Assembly: GCF_001922305.1 (NCBI RefSeq)
Contig: NZ_CP018839.1
Span: 186,001-250,000, forward strand
Direction: 5' to 3'
DNA length: 64,000 nt
DNA from: Thauera chlorobenzoica
GTDB lineage: Bacteria > Pseudomonadota > Gammaproteobacteria > Burkholderiales > Rhodocyclaceae
The translations under genes and the position numbers were made by a program. The notes beneath the pieces were generated by a model. It did no database searches and was not told where the DNA came from. It saw only the letters and a program-made list of their open reading frames with translations. The stretch's first letter is position 1. Each line of letters starts with the position of its first letter. This document shows positions 46,567 through 54,968 of the stretch, in pieces.

Positions 46567-46950
46567 TTACGCGAACTGAACGATCTGGTTCAGCACCGCG
46601 CACGCCTCGCGGAACTGCGCATCCGGCAGTCGCTTCATCGGGTGCGGCGCCGCATCCCGCATCCGCCAGTCGAAGGACTTCGGCTGGTGGCACAGGACGT
46701 AGCTGGTCTTGCCGGCGCGGCGCCCGCCCGCTAAGCCGGCCGCAACCGCGAACGGATTGTCGGCGTTGTACTCCGCGGTTGTCATCGGCATGCCGATGAC
46801 CAGCGATGTACGGTCATTGAAGGCGCGGGGCGACAGCACCAGAAAGGGATGCCGGTCGCGCATCTCGCGGCCGGCCTGCGGGTTGCAGTCGATCCAGATG
46901 ATCTCCCCGCGGTCCGGCACCCATGGCGCCTTGCCGCGCGCGCTCACCAC
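46567..46950 (-). CDS. MazF/PemK-family endoribonuclease toxin
   Basis: A 127-residue protein with the PemK/MazF pattern: VPDRGEIIWIDCNPQAGREM, RHPFLVLSPRAFNDRTSLVI and CHQPKSFDWRMR. The conserved Arg and Ser/Thr for RNA cleavage are present. It overlaps the antitoxin gene by seven bases and is complete. A relic of a second copy of this toxin-antitoxin junction occurs at 48405-48492. Confidence 0.9.
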   Translation of the reverse strand: MVSARGKAPWVPDRGEIIWIDCNPQAGREMRDRHPFLVLSPRAFNDRTSLVIGMPMTTAEYNADNPFAVAAGLAGGRRAGKTSYVLCHQPKSFDWRMRDAAPHPMKRLPDAQFREACAVLNQIVQFA

Positions 46951-47195
46951 CGCTCGGCCCCGACGCTCGGGCTGGCCATCGCCTCGCCGCCGTGCCGTGT
47001 CGGGTCAAAGCCTGCAAGGCGCTGTTCGAGACTCAGGCTCTCCTGCACGATGGGTGTGATCACCACGCGGCCCTCTTCGACGGTGATCCGGACCTGCTGA
47101 TCGGCATCGAGATGAGCCTCTCGCGCTACTGCGGCGGGCAGGCGTACGCCGAGGCTGTTGCCCCAGTGCTTGATGGCAAGAATGGCTTCGGTCAT
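46944..47195 (-). CDS. MazE/AbrB-family antitoxin
   Basis: An 83-residue protein; the SpoVT/AbrB-like DNA-binding fold is marked by AIKHWGNSLGVRLPAAVA, and the C-terminal part (LSLEQRLAGFDPTRHGG) is the disordered toxin-neutralising tail. ATG 47195. Autoregulates the operon together with the toxin. Confidence 0.9.
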   Translation of the reverse strand: MTEAILAIKHWGNSLGVRLPAAVAREAHLDADQQVRITVEEGRVVITPIVQESLSLEQRLAGFDPTRHGGEAMASPSVGAERW

Positions 47196-47548
47196 GGTAT
47201 CTCTGCTCCGTGTGTTTAAACGCAGTATAGACGTCGCGGTGCAGTAGACCAAGGAACCGCAGCCGCGGCGCAGGCGTGATCTTCGCGGACGCCAGGCAAC
47301 GTCGTTCGCCCTGAGCGAAGAAAGCCCGATGCCCTTACACAGCCAACCGAGAGAACCGCCACTCCCGTCCGCCCTGAGCCCGTCGAAGGGCGTTTCCTGG
47401 CAGTGCCTTCGGACAGGTTTCGACAAGCTCAGCCCCGACTCCCATGCGGAGAGGGTGACCCCATCCCCACCCAAGCTCGTGCCCGGAAACCCGCCTATGC
47501 AGACCTACCCAAACGGATTGCACAGGTACATGCCCGTCACCGCAAGGC
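47196..47548. repeat. Gene-free stretch with dispersed CTGAGC..GTCGAA repeats
   Basis: The 353-base gap between two toxin-antitoxin modules contains an inverted pair of a widespread proteobacterial repeat. One unit is CCTGAGCCCGTCGAAGGGC (47373 onward) and the other is TTCGACAAGCTCAGCC (47419 onward). A third partial unit, TTCGCCCTGAGCGAAG, lies near 47305. No coding capacity is convincing. Confidence 0.6.
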
Positions 47549-47836
47549 TCACGAATGCGCTGGTGTCGCGGAAATCTTCACGCCCAGCGCATGAAGCAGT
47601 TTGAGCACGGTGTCATAGCGTGGCTTCGCGCCGGGCGTGAGCGCTTTGTAGAGGCTCTCACGGCCAAGACCAGCATCCTTGGCGAGCTGCGCCATGCCAC
47701 GGGCGCGCGCTACGTCGCGGACGGCACTTAGGAAGACATCAGGGTTCGGGTCTTCCAGGGCGGCCGTCAGATACTCTGCGATGGTTTCCTCATCGTTCAG
47801 GTAGTCGGCAGCGTCAAAGGTGGCAGTCTTGACCAT
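47549..47836 (-). CDS. Addiction-module antidote protein (HigA/XRE type)
   Basis: A 95-residue helix-turn-helix antitoxin: FDAADYLNDEETIAEYLTAA and LAKDAGLGRESLYKALTPGA match the addiction-module antidote family that pairs with small RelE/ParE-like killer proteins. It follows the toxin gene by three bases, the usual toxin-first order of this family. Confidence 0.88.
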   Translation of the reverse strand: MVKTATFDAADYLNDEETIAEYLTAALEDPNPDVFLSAVRDVARARGMAQLAKDAGLGRESLYKALTPGAKPRYDTVLKLLHALGVKISATPAHS

Positions 47837-47839
47837 CGT

Positions 47840-48139
47840 TCACTCCTTGTCCAAAGTCCGCGCCATCTCGATGGCGCGCTTGATGTCGCGCTTTTGCGAC
47901 GACTTATCCCCGCCCAGCAGAAGCAGATAGATCACTGCTCCACGTCGCGTGTAGTAAGCGCGGTACCCAGGGCCGACGTGGATGCGCATTTCCGAAACGC
48001 CCTCACCCACCGGCTCGCAGTCACCGAAATTGCCGTGTTCAGCAGAGCGGATACGGTGGATGATGCGGGCTCGTGCCACGTTGTCTTTCAAGCCTGCAAG
48101 CCAGGCGTCGAACTCGTCCGTACGCAGGAAGGTGTTCAT
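47840..48139 (-). CDS. RelE/ParE-family toxin of an addiction module
   Basis: A 99-residue toxin with FDAWLAGLKDNVARARIIHR, VGEGVSEMRIHVGPGYRAYY and LLLLGGDKSSQKRDIKRAIE, which are the canonical landmarks of the HigB-like killer subfamily. Complete. ATG 48139. Confidence 0.9.
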   Translation of the reverse strand: MNTFLRTDEFDAWLAGLKDNVARARIIHRIRSAEHGNFGDCEPVGEGVSEMRIHVGPGYRAYYTRRGAVIYLLLLGGDKSSQKRDIKRAIEMARTLDKE

Positions 48140-48581
48140 GGCGGCAGTGTATCCGTATGGATACGCTGCCGCAAGGGCGAACCGGTAGCGAAGACCGAGA
48201 GATCCAATCCTGCACATCGGGCGGCAGAAGTTGCCCGGCAGTAAGCTCTGGGCATCTTCCCCGATAGCCGCCGGCCGCCACGAGTTCAAGAATCAGGCTC
48301 CGATCAACAGCAAGGAGCCGATCATGGGAACCCGCGAACACCGGGAAGTCTGGAACAAGGAGCATACTTCAGCGGGGCTTGCACGAGCGCCATGGTCTGG
48401 GCCGGACGGCCCGGCATCCACGGCGCCTTGCCGCGCGTGCGTACCATCGCCCGGTGCCGGCGTTCGGGCTGACCGTCGTCTCGCTGCGGTGCTTTTGCTT
48501 TCAGTCCAGGTGCCGGCGAGCCTTCGGCAATGAGGACATTTGTGATGTATCCTCGAGCGCTTCGCCCCGTAAGGAGTTGTC
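48140..48581. other. Gap between the toxin and YjfB genes with a mazEF relic
   Basis: This 442-base stretch contains the mazEF relic annotated separately. Otherwise I see only the YjfB ribosome-binding site (AAGGAG near 48570) and no supportable gene. Confidence 0.5.
48405..48492 (-). pseudogene. Relic of a second mazE-mazF junction
   Basis: On the minus strand the end of MazE (RHRSETTVSPNAGTGRW) and the start of MazF (MVRTRGKAPWMPGR) are readable in the correct overlapping frames. They correspond to RHGGEAMASPSVGAERW and MVSARGKAPWVPDR in the intact module at 46567-47195. DNA identity to 46912-47000 is about 75-80 percent by eye. Both sides are then lost. Confidence 0.75.
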
Positions 48582-48785
48582 ATGGACGTTGCAGTCAGTA
48601 GCCTGGTCAATGTCGCCGTGCAGATGCAGCAGGCGAATGTCGAGCATGAAAAACAGGCCACGATCCTGAAGAAGGCGCTGGACGCGCAGTCCTCGGCGAC
48701 GCTGCAGCTGCTGCAGGCCGTCGCTCCGCCTCCCGCACTGGCCACCGAAGGCGTGCAGGGCACGCAGATCAACACCTACGCTTGA
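48582..48785 (+). CDS. YjfB-family putative motility protein
   Basis: A 67-residue protein: MDVAVSSLVNVAVQMQQANV, then LKKALDAQSSATLQLLQAV and a short Gly/Pro tail, matching the YjfB (putative motility protein) family. Ribosome-binding site AAGGAG. Function unknown; followed by two small genes, possibly one operon. Confidence 0.75.
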   Translation: MDVAVSSLVNVAVQMQQANVEHEKQATILKKALDAQSSATLQLLQAVAPPPALATEGVQGTQINTYA

Positions 48786-48885
48786 GAACGGGGTCGGGAA
48801 AAGAGGCGCTGATTTCCGCCTTTCCCGCTGACTTGGCCGCGCCGGGAGTGCGGGCATTTCCGCCAGACCCTGCCGAAAATCGACC

Positions 48886-49230
48886 ATGTCCTTCGACAAC
48901 ACCATCCCCCTGCGAACGCTGATCGACGAGGTGATGCCCCAGCTCGCAGCGGCGGAAAAGCTGCTGCACAACACCCTGCGCTCGATCCTCGCCGTCACCC
49001 GCGATCCCGCCCAGCGCACCCGCTGCGAGCAGCAGCAAGAGGCGCTCGACCTGGAGCTGTTCCGCATCCGTCTCAACTTCGACAGCCTGCTCCGGCGCCA
49101 TGCCGGGGCCGTGGCGGCAATGGCCGGTGGCGGTGCCCGCGATGCCGGCCCGGTGCTGCAGCTGGATTCTGCCGAGGCCGAAGCGGTGCGCAGCGCCCGC
49201 CGGTTGTGCGAGCAGATCAAGGCGCTGTGA
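48886..49230 (+). CDS. Small helical protein, unknown function
   Basis: A 114-residue protein, almost entirely helical, rich in Leu, Arg and Glu. Begins MSFDNTIPLRTLIDEVMPQL; length and pattern recall FlgN-type export chaperones or coiled-coil adaptors, but no signature is decisive. The stop overlaps the start of the next gene by four bases (GTGA). Confidence 0.6.
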   Translation: MSFDNTIPLRTLIDEVMPQLAAAEKLLHNTLRSILAVTRDPAQRTRCEQQQEALDLELFRIRLNFDSLLRRHAGAVAAMAGGGARDAGPVLQLDSAEAEAVRSARRLCEQIKAL

Positions 49231-49487
49231 GCGGGCCCGCCCGACCCCCGATGACCCCCGCCGAGGCGCAGCGCGTGCGCGCCGAATTCGACATCCTGCT
49301 CGCGCACATTGCCGGGCTGATCCGGCGCTTCGAGGCGAGTGGGGGCGATGTGGCGATGCGCGACGACTACCTTGCGCTCCACCGTCTGCAGGCCCGGACC
49401 CTGATCCAGCGCCAGGAGTACGCTGTCGACGAAGCTCCGGGGGTGATGCCGCCGGGAACGAGTGCCCCGCCCGGCGAGCTGCACTGA
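49227..49487 (+). CDS. Small protein, unknown function
   Basis: An 86-residue protein if translated from GTG 49227, coupled to the preceding gene; ATG 49251 would give 78 residues. Two helices (AEAQRVRAEFDILLAHIAGL and LALHRLQARTLIQRQ) and a flexible Pro/Gly tail. The pair 48886-49230 and 49227-49487 behind a YjfB homologue may be flagellar or surface-linked; this is only positional. Confidence 0.5.
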   Translation: MSGPARPPMTPAEAQRVRAEFDILLAHIAGLIRRFEASGGDVAMRDDYLALHRLQARTLIQRQEYAVDEAPGVMPPGTSAPPGELH

Positions 49488-49643
49488 GCAACGGCCCTTC
49501 GCGCCAGGCGAAGTGGATCGATTCGCCCCAAGGCATACCGGACCGGACCTCGACCGTCGCGGCGGTATGTGCGCCTGCACCCCGCCCAGCGTGCCGACGC
49601 CGATTCTGCTACCTGAATGGCATCGGACCCAGCGGCATCGGGC

Positions 49644-50078
49644 TCAGGCCGGCGTCCACCTGAGGAGCTTTTCGAGGCGCTGCGGTTCTTGCTGCAGATC
49701 GCTGAGGGTGTATTTGCCGAGCACGGCGAGGAAGGCTTCCTGCGCCTCGAGCATGATGTGGTTCAGCCGGCATGAGGGAAGGATCCGGCAGGTCGGCTCG
49801 TGGCAGTTGATCGGGGTCAGCGTTTCCTCGACGGCTTCGACGACGCTTCGCAGGTTGATTTTGGTGGCCGGGCGGTTGAGGCGGATTCCGCCGCCCTTGC
49901 CGCGGATCGTTTCGACATAACCCAGCCGCGCCAGGTGGTTCACGATCTTGACCAGGTTGTTGCGGGGGATGTCGAAATGCTCCGACACGATGGAGATCGT
50001 GACGAGTTCGGCCGGCTTCTGCAGTCCGAGAAAAATCAGCGTGCGAAACGCGTAGTCGGTGTATCGGGTCAGCTGCAT
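49644..50078 (-). CDS. nsrR: Rrf2-family nitric-oxide-sensing repressor NsrR
   Basis: A 144-residue winged-helix regulator. The N-terminus MQLTRYTDYAFRTLIFLG matches NsrR, and the three [Fe-S] ligands are Cys92, Cys97 and Cys103 (CHEPTCRILPSC), one residue offset from Escherichia coli NsrR. It lies downstream of the NO reductase on the same strand, with a candidate NsrR site in the 222-base gap, so it is probably autoregulated. Confidence 0.92.
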   Translation of the reverse strand: MQLTRYTDYAFRTLIFLGLQKPAELVTISIVSEHFDIPRNNLVKIVNHLARLGYVETIRGKGGGIRLNRPATKINLRSVVEAVEETLTPINCHEPTCRILPSCRLNHIMLEAQEAFLAVLGKYTLSDLQQEPQRLEKLLRWTPA

Positions 50079-50192
50079 CGCGCTCTCTCGGCATGTCTCG
50101 GGGGCTGGTGTTGCCCCGGTTTCCGCTCCTGGCGGTTCGGCTCATGGGCCGGGTAGCCGGAGTCGCGCGCAAGCGTACCACGGGCGCTGAAA

Positions 50193-50215
50193 TAGGTGTA
50201 TTTCGGACGCACCTT
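50193..50215. promoter_or_regulatory. Candidate NsrR operator upstream of nsrR
   Basis: On the minus strand AAGGTGCGTCCGAAATACAC followed by CTA matches about 17 of 22 fixed positions of the AAGATGYATTTNAAATRCATCTT consensus. AGGTG/CACCT arms form the dyad. It lies 115 bases before the nsrR start. Confidence 0.55.
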
Positions 50216-50300
50216 TATGCCGCAGGCAGGGCGCGCCGGCCCCGCCTTTGGTGCATTGCCCCCCGCCGGTCGGGTGGATCGGCGGGGGGCCGGGGGCAGC

Positions 50301-52952
50301 TCAGAGCAGTGCCGGCAGCTGTTGCAGCAGGGCTGCGCCATTGCCCAGATGGACTCCGGTAACGACGTAGCCGACCAGTTCGCCGTCGCCGTTGTGTGCC
50401 TTGCCGGTGAGGCCGCTTTCATCGCCCTCGACGGTCCAGTTCAGGCCGTCCGCGACCGTGCGACCGCCGACCTGGATCGGCAGGGCGGGCGTTTTGACGA
50501 CGGTCGGCATTGCCGGCAGGCATACCGGGGTAGGCTCGCCGGCAAGCGTTTTTGCGAGCGCCTGGGCGGACAGCGCCAGCGGTTGCATGAAGGGCAGCAC
50601 GAGCCCTTCGATTTCGGCGCAGTCGCCCAGGGCGTAGATGTGCTCGGCGCTGCTTTGCAGATATGCATCGACCTGGATGCCCCGATTGATCCTGAGCCCG
50701 GCCGCGCCTGCAAGCGCCGTGCGGGGACGCAGGCCTGCGGCGGCGATGACGGTGTCGACCTCGACGGTCGTCCCGTCCGAGAGCTGCGCCGCAATGGCGC
50801 CGCCGCTCGAGTCGAGGGCGGTGACGCGGTGCCCGAGGTGGAGGCGGCAACCTTTCTGCGCCAGCGTTGCTTCGAGGTGCCGGCTGACGAATTCGGGCAA
50901 CAGCTTGGCGAGCGAGTGCGGCGAGGAGTCGGTCAGCCAGACCTGCTGCCCGCCCTCGGCGAGATCCAGCGCGATCTCGGTGCCGACCAGGCCGGCGCCG
51001 ATGACCAGCACGCGCTCTCCGGCGCTGACGTGGCGCAGGTAGTTTTCGTAATCGGCGAGGTTGTTGAGGGTGATCATCCGATCGGTGGCGTTGCCTTCGA
51101 GCGGAGGAATCCAGGGGTTGGCGCCGAGGGCCAGGACGAGATCGCGGTAGGGCAACGTTTCATCGCCGATCCGTACCGTTTTCCGCTTCCGGTCGATCGC
51201 GTCCACCCGGGTATGGGTCCGGACCGTGATGCCGAACTCATGGGCCAGTTGTGCCGCCGTGCGCTCGACGAAGTCGGCGGCACCGAGCCTGCGGCTGAAG
51301 CCATGGACCAGCTGCGGTTTGGAATAGTCGGCGCCGTCGTCGGCGGTGACGACGACGACCGGTGTGTGCGGATCGAGGGCGCGGAATGCGCGCACCAGCT
51401 GGTAGGTCGCGCTGCCGCCGCCGACGATCACGACGGGGGCGGACTGCGATGCCGCGGCGGTGGTCGCGCCGGCGCCGCTCGGCATGCGGCGCAGCGGCTC
51501 GAACACGGATTTGCCGAGGAAGCACTCCGGGCAGAGGAAGGTGTCGGGGATGTCGGACCACGGGGTGCCGGCAGCGATGCCTTGTGCCGGGGTGCCTTGC
51601 GCGGGGTCGTAGATCCAGCCGCAGACCCGGCATCGCATCGCGCTTGCGCTCTCCGGAAGGGTATTCCTGACCGCCGCGGCAGCAGGTTTCGGGGCGGGGC
51701 GTGCCGGTGCCGGCTGCGCCGCGGCTGCTGTGCTCTCGATCACATTTGCCGGCTCCGGGCTGCCGCGCCATTCCTGCGCGATGCGCTGGCCGAAGGCGAC
51801 GCAGTCGGCGAGGGCGTCCTCGGTTGGTTTCCACAGTGCCTTGATGCCGCTGGCGACATTGAAGCCGGCCTCTTCGAGGCGTTCGCCGATGCGGTCGACG
51901 GCGCCGCCGCTCCAGCCGTGGCTGCCGAACGGGGAGGCGTATTTGCCGCGGAAGCGCAGCCCGCGCATTTCCTCGAGCAGCGCCGCCACTTGCGGGAGCA
52001 TGCCGTTATTGACGGTGGGCGAGCCGATCAGCACGCCTTTCGACTTGAACACCTGGGTCAGGACGTCGTTCTTGTCGGAAAGGGCGAGGTTGAACATCTT
52101 GACTTCGACCGCCGGGTCGGCGGCGCGGATGCCGCGGGTGATCGCTTCCGCCATGTGGCGGGTGCCGTTCCACATCGTGTCGTACACCAGGGTGATCTGG
52201 TTTTCCTGGTAATCGTCGGCCCACGCCAGGTATTGCTCGACGATCTGCGCCGGATTGTCGCGCCAGATCACGCCGTGGGCCGGGCAGATCATGTCGAGCG
52301 GCAGGTTGAACGACAGCACTTCCTTGATTTTCGCCGTCACCAGCGGGCTGAACGGCGTCAGGATGTTGGCGTAATACTTCAGGCACTCGGCGCGCAGCTC
52401 GTCCTGGTCCACGAGGTCGTTGTACATCTTTTCGCTGGCGTAGTGCTGGCCGAACGCGTCGTTGCTGAACAGCACCGCGTCGCCGCTCAGATACGTCAGC
52501 ATGCTGTCCGGCCAGTGCAGCATCGGCGCTTCGACGAATACCAGCTGCTTGCCGTTGCCGAGGTCGAGCGTGTCGCCGGTCTTGACGATGCGGAAGTTCC
52601 AGTCCTTGTGGAAGTGTCCTTTGAGCGATTTGACCCCATTCTCGGTGCAATAGATCGGGGTGTCGGGAATCCTCGCCAGCAATGCCGGGAGCGCACCGCT
52701 GTGGTCGATCTCGGCGTGGTTGGCGATGATGTAGTCGATCCGCTCGAGATCGATTTCCTTTTCGAGGTTGTCGACGAACTCCTGGGCGTAGGGACTCCAG
52801 ACGGTATCGATCAGTGCGACTTTTTCCTCGCGCACGAGGTAGCTGTTATAGCTCGATCCTTTATGCGTCGAGTATTCCGCGCCGTGAAACTCACGCAGCT
52901 CCCAATCGAGCTTGCCGACCCAGGTAATGTTGTTTTTGACCACGAAAGACAT
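50301..52952 (-). CDS. Single-chain flavorubredoxin NO reductase fused to its reductase (NorV-NorW fusion)
   Basis: An 883-residue cytoplasmic enzyme that should reduce NO to N2O with NAD(P)H. Domains: diiron beta-lactamase-like (1-250) with ligands His79, Glu81, Asp83, His146, Asp165 and His226; flavodoxin (about 254-400); Ala/Pro linker; rubredoxin with Cys441, Cys444, Cys474, Cys477; FAD/NADH reductase (507-883) with [34 protein letters not shown] and YALGDCAE. In enterobacteria NorV and NorW are separate; here one polypeptide contains the whole electron path. ATG 52952 matches the NorV N-terminus ([18 protein letters not shown]). Confidence 0.93.
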   Translation of the reverse strand: MSFVVKNNITWVGKLDWELREFHGAEYSTHKGSSYNSYLVREEKVALIDTVWSPYAQEFVDNLEKEIDLERIDYIIANHAEIDHSGALPALLARIPDTPIYCTENGVKSLKGHFHKDWNFRIVKTGDTLDLGNGKQLVFVEAPMLHWPDSMLTYLSGDAVLFSNDAFGQHYASEKMYNDLVDQDELRAECLKYYANILTPFSPLVTAKIKEVLSFNLPLDMICPAHGVIWRDNPAQIVEQYLAWADDYQENQITLVYDTMWNGTRHMAEAITRGIRAADPAVEVKMFNLALSDKNDVLTQVFKSKGVLIGSPTVNNGMLPQVAALLEEMRGLRFRGKYASPFGSHGWSGGAVDRIGERLEEAGFNVASGIKALWKPTEDALADCVAFGQRIAQEWRGSPEPANVIESTAAAAQPAPARPAPKPAAAAVRNTLPESASAMRCRVCGWIYDPAQGTPAQGIAAGTPWSDIPDTFLCPECFLGKSVFEPLRRMPSGAGATTAAASQSAPVVIVGGGSATYQLVRAFRALDPHTPVVVVTADDGADYSKPQLVHGFSRRLGAADFVERTAAQLAHEFGITVRTHTRVDAIDRKRKTVRIGDETLPYRDLVLALGANPWIPPLEGNATDRMITLNNLADYENYLRHVSAGERVLVIGAGLVGTEIALDLAEGGQQVWLTDSSPHSLAKLLPEFVSRHLEATLAQKGCRLHLGHRVTALDSSGGAIAAQLSDGTTVEVDTVIAAAGLRPRTALAGAAGLRINRGIQVDAYLQSSAEHIYALGDCAEIEGLVLPFMQPLALSAQALAKTLAGEPTPVCLPAMPTVVKTPALPIQVGGRTVADGLNWTVEGDESGLTGKAHNGDGELVGYVVTGVHLGNGAALLQQLPALL

Positions 52953-53360
52953 TCCACGCTCCTTATCCGGTGAGGACTCTTGCAGGGCCTTTCGCGGCAC
53001 AAGAGTCTAGTACATGTATATAAGATGAAACTTTTACGGCTGTTCTGTGCAGCTTTCCTGCTTTGCCGCGAGATATCGCGCCAAATGGATGGGGTTGGAA
53101 CGAAGCCTGGAAACCCGCTCGAACCCTGTAAACAGTGCCTTATCGGTCGATTGTGGCGATCGAGTGCACGCCTTGCTGCAAGGGATGAGTCAGTCGGTAA
53201 CTAGCGGGTAGCCCGGAATCGATGGTTGAAGGCTAACAGAAGATGCATTTAAAAAGCAACTATAAAATGTTCGATGTTCAACTGTTTGGGTGGAAGCGGT
53301 GTCCGGTCGCGATGCCGGGATGCGCCGGGTGCGGCTCCGCCGCCGCGGCATCCATGCTTT
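52953..53360. other. Upstream region of the NorV-NorW fusion
   Basis: About 400 bases without a gene between the NO reductase and the LysR gene. Contains the candidate NsrR site at 53240-53262 and an AT-rich TTATATACATG (minus strand) near 53010-53025 that could be a -10 region. An inverted GATGCCG/CGGCATC pair near 53313-53354 may end the LysR transcript. Confidence 0.5.
53240..53262. promoter_or_regulatory. Candidate NsrR operator upstream of the NO reductase
   Basis: AAGATGCATTTAAAAAGCAA followed by CTA matches the first 11-base NsrR half-site exactly and the second at 8 of 11 positions. It lies about 290 bases before the norVW-type start on the shared minus-strand upstream side. Confidence 0.65.
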
Positions 53361-54278
53361 TTACGTATCCGCGGCGGAGAAGATGGCGTGCTCTGCGATG
53401 TATCGTGACAAATGATCGCGGAACGCCGCGGCGGCAGGCGAGAGCGAGCGGCCGTTGCGGGTGAAGATGTAGAAGCGGCGGAAGACTTCAGGGGCAACGA
53501 GCGGGCGCATCCTCAAGCCATACAGGCGGACGAGCGAAGCGGCATAGGGAATGCAGATCGTCGCCCCGAGTCCGACCGAAACCATGCTCAGTGCGGTGGA
53601 CATGAAGGTCACGGTCGCGTTGGGGTTGAGGTCGAGTTCGCGCATCGCGTTGTGAAGATCGGTCGACAGGCGCTCGGTGAACTGACCCTGCAGGGTGATC
53701 AGCGGGTAGCTGGCGAGTTCGGCCCAGCGCACCGACCCGGCGTTCGCCAGCGGGTGGTCGCGGTGAAAAACCGCATGGAAGGGCAACTCGAAGAGCAGCG
53801 CGGCGTCGATGTCGGAATTCGGGTCCCGCTCGGGGCCGACCCCGAGGTCCACCTCCCCGGAAAAGACCCGTGAGGTCACGCTCTCGACCGCGCAGTCGAT
53901 GAGCCGGATGGTGATGTCCGGATGGTCGCGCGCAAACGCAGCGATCACGTCCGGCAGTAGCGTGCAGGCCATCAACTGGGGGGCCGCGATGCGCACCACA
54001 CCCCGTTTCAGTGCCTTGATGTTTGCAACCTCGTCGAGCGCACCGTCGAGGTCGACGAGGATCTTCTCGATGTGCGGATAGATCCCGCGGCCGACCTCCG
54101 ACAACTGGATCCGCCGTGTGCTGCGGTCGAACAAGCGAACGCCCAGGACCTGCTCCAGTTCCTTGATCAGCCCGCTGAGGGCCGACTGCGTGATGTAGAG
54201 GCTCTCGGCCGCGAGGGTGAAACTCCCGGTCCGGGTGACGGCGAGGAAGGCGCGGAGCTGGCGCAGCGTTACATTCAT
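53361..54278 (-). CDS. LysR-family transcriptional regulator
   Basis: A 305-residue LysR protein starting MNVTLRQLRAFLAVTRTGSF with HTH AAESLYITQSALSGLIKELE and a full effector domain. The start at 54278 leaves a 138-base divergent gap to the VOC gene, typical of a LysR regulator of an adjacent operon. Likely activator of the aromatic-acid operon; its inducer could be a pathway intermediate. Confidence 0.88.
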   Translation of the reverse strand: MNVTLRQLRAFLAVTRTGSFTLAAESLYITQSALSGLIKELEQVLGVRLFDRSTRRIQLSEVGRGIYPHIEKILVDLDGALDEVANIKALKRGVVRIAAPQLMACTLLPDVIAAFARDHPDITIRLIDCAVESVTSRVFSGEVDLGVGPERDPNSDIDAALLFELPFHAVFHRDHPLANAGSVRWAELASYPLITLQGQFTERLSTDLHNAMRELDLNPNATVTFMSTALSMVSVGLGATICIPYAASLVRLYGLRMRPLVAPEVFRRFYIFTRNGRSLSPAAAAFRDHLSRYIAEHAIFSAADT

Positions 54279-54281
54279 TTG

Positions 54282-54338
54282 CTTATCCGATAAGTCGATA
54301 TGAAAAAGTCGTTTGAATGATAAAACGGTTTCGACTTT
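54282..54338. promoter_or_regulatory. Iterated AAGTCG boxes in the LysR/operon divergent promoter
   Basis: A perfect palindrome CTTATC-c-GATAAG (54282-54294) is followed by a direct AAGTCG, then AAAGTCG (54305-54311) and the inverted copy CGACTTT (54332-54338). The spacing of about 20 bases between the last two fits a LysR tetramer footprint. Confidence 0.55.
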
Positions 54339-54416
54339 AATGGCGTTGTGACTTATGCGGCAATAAACGCAACACCCCCTTGCCGAGGGGACGTTTACCA
54401 GAGAGAGGAGACTGCA

Positions 54417-54968
54417 ATGACCCCGATCGTGAAAAAGATCCACCACGTGGCCTACCGCTGCAAGGACGCGCTCGAGACCGCGCGCTGGTACGAAAAGCAT
54501 CTCGGCATGAAGCTGGTGCTGTCGATCGCCGAGGACGCGGTGCCTTCCACCGGCGAGCCCGATCCCTACATGCACATCTTCCTCGACGCCGGCATGGGCA
54601 ACGTGCTCGCTTTCTTCGAGCTGCCCACCTGCACGCCGATGGGGCGCGATCAGAACACCCCGGCATGGACCCAGCACCTGGCGCTGCAGGTCGAGTCGAT
54701 CGAGGTGATGATGGCGGCCAAGGCCCGCCTCGAGGCCGAAGGCATCGAAGTCGTCGGCCCCACCGACCACGCCCTGTTCCAGTCGATCTACTTCTACGAC
54801 CCCAACGGCCATCGCCTCGAGCTTGCGGCCAACACCGCCTCGCCGAAGATGTACGAGGCCCTCGACCAGGTGAAGTGGGCGATGCTCGAGGAGTGGGCGC
54901 AGACGAAGAAGGCTCCCAAGCATGCCGCCTGGATGCACGACGGCAGCTACAAGGAGATGTTCAAGTGA
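54417..54968 (+). CDS. VOC-superfamily protein, candidate ring-cleavage or isomerase-type enzyme
   Basis: A 183-residue glyoxalase/extradiol-dioxygenase fold protein with KIHHVAYRCKDALETARWY, TPAWTQHLALQV and FYDPNGHRLELAAN. The putative metal ligands are His10, His87 and Glu135, the 2-His-1-carboxylate set of VOC enzymes. First gene of the operon, overlapping fumarylacetoacetate hydrolase by four bases (GTGA). In a homogentisate- or gentisate-type pathway it is the only candidate for a ring-cleaving dioxygenase in the window, but a lyase or isomerase role is equally possible. Confidence 0.8.
   Translation: MTPIVKKIHHVAYRCKDALETARWYEKHLGMKLVLSIAEDAVPSTGEPDPYMHIFLDAGMGNVLAFFELPTCTPMGRDQNTPAWTQHLALQVESIEVMMAAKARLEAEGIEVVGPTDHALFQSIYFYDPNGHRLELAANTASPKMYEALDQVKWAMLEEWAQTKKAPKHAAWMHDGSYKEMFK

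Noticed and set aside
47196..47548. CRISPR array
   Set aside because: The repeats are few, inverted and unevenly spaced; they match a common dispersed repeat. No array was seen anywhere else in the window.
50196..52973. 925-codon plus-strand frame opposite the NO reductase
   Set aside because: The minus-strand protein has all diiron, rubredoxin and reductase motifs; the plus frame has none.
54279..54938. N-terminal extension of the LysR gene to an upstream in-frame start
   Set aside because: The extra residues run through the divergent VOC gene and the normal LysR start MNVTLRQLRAF is at 54278.
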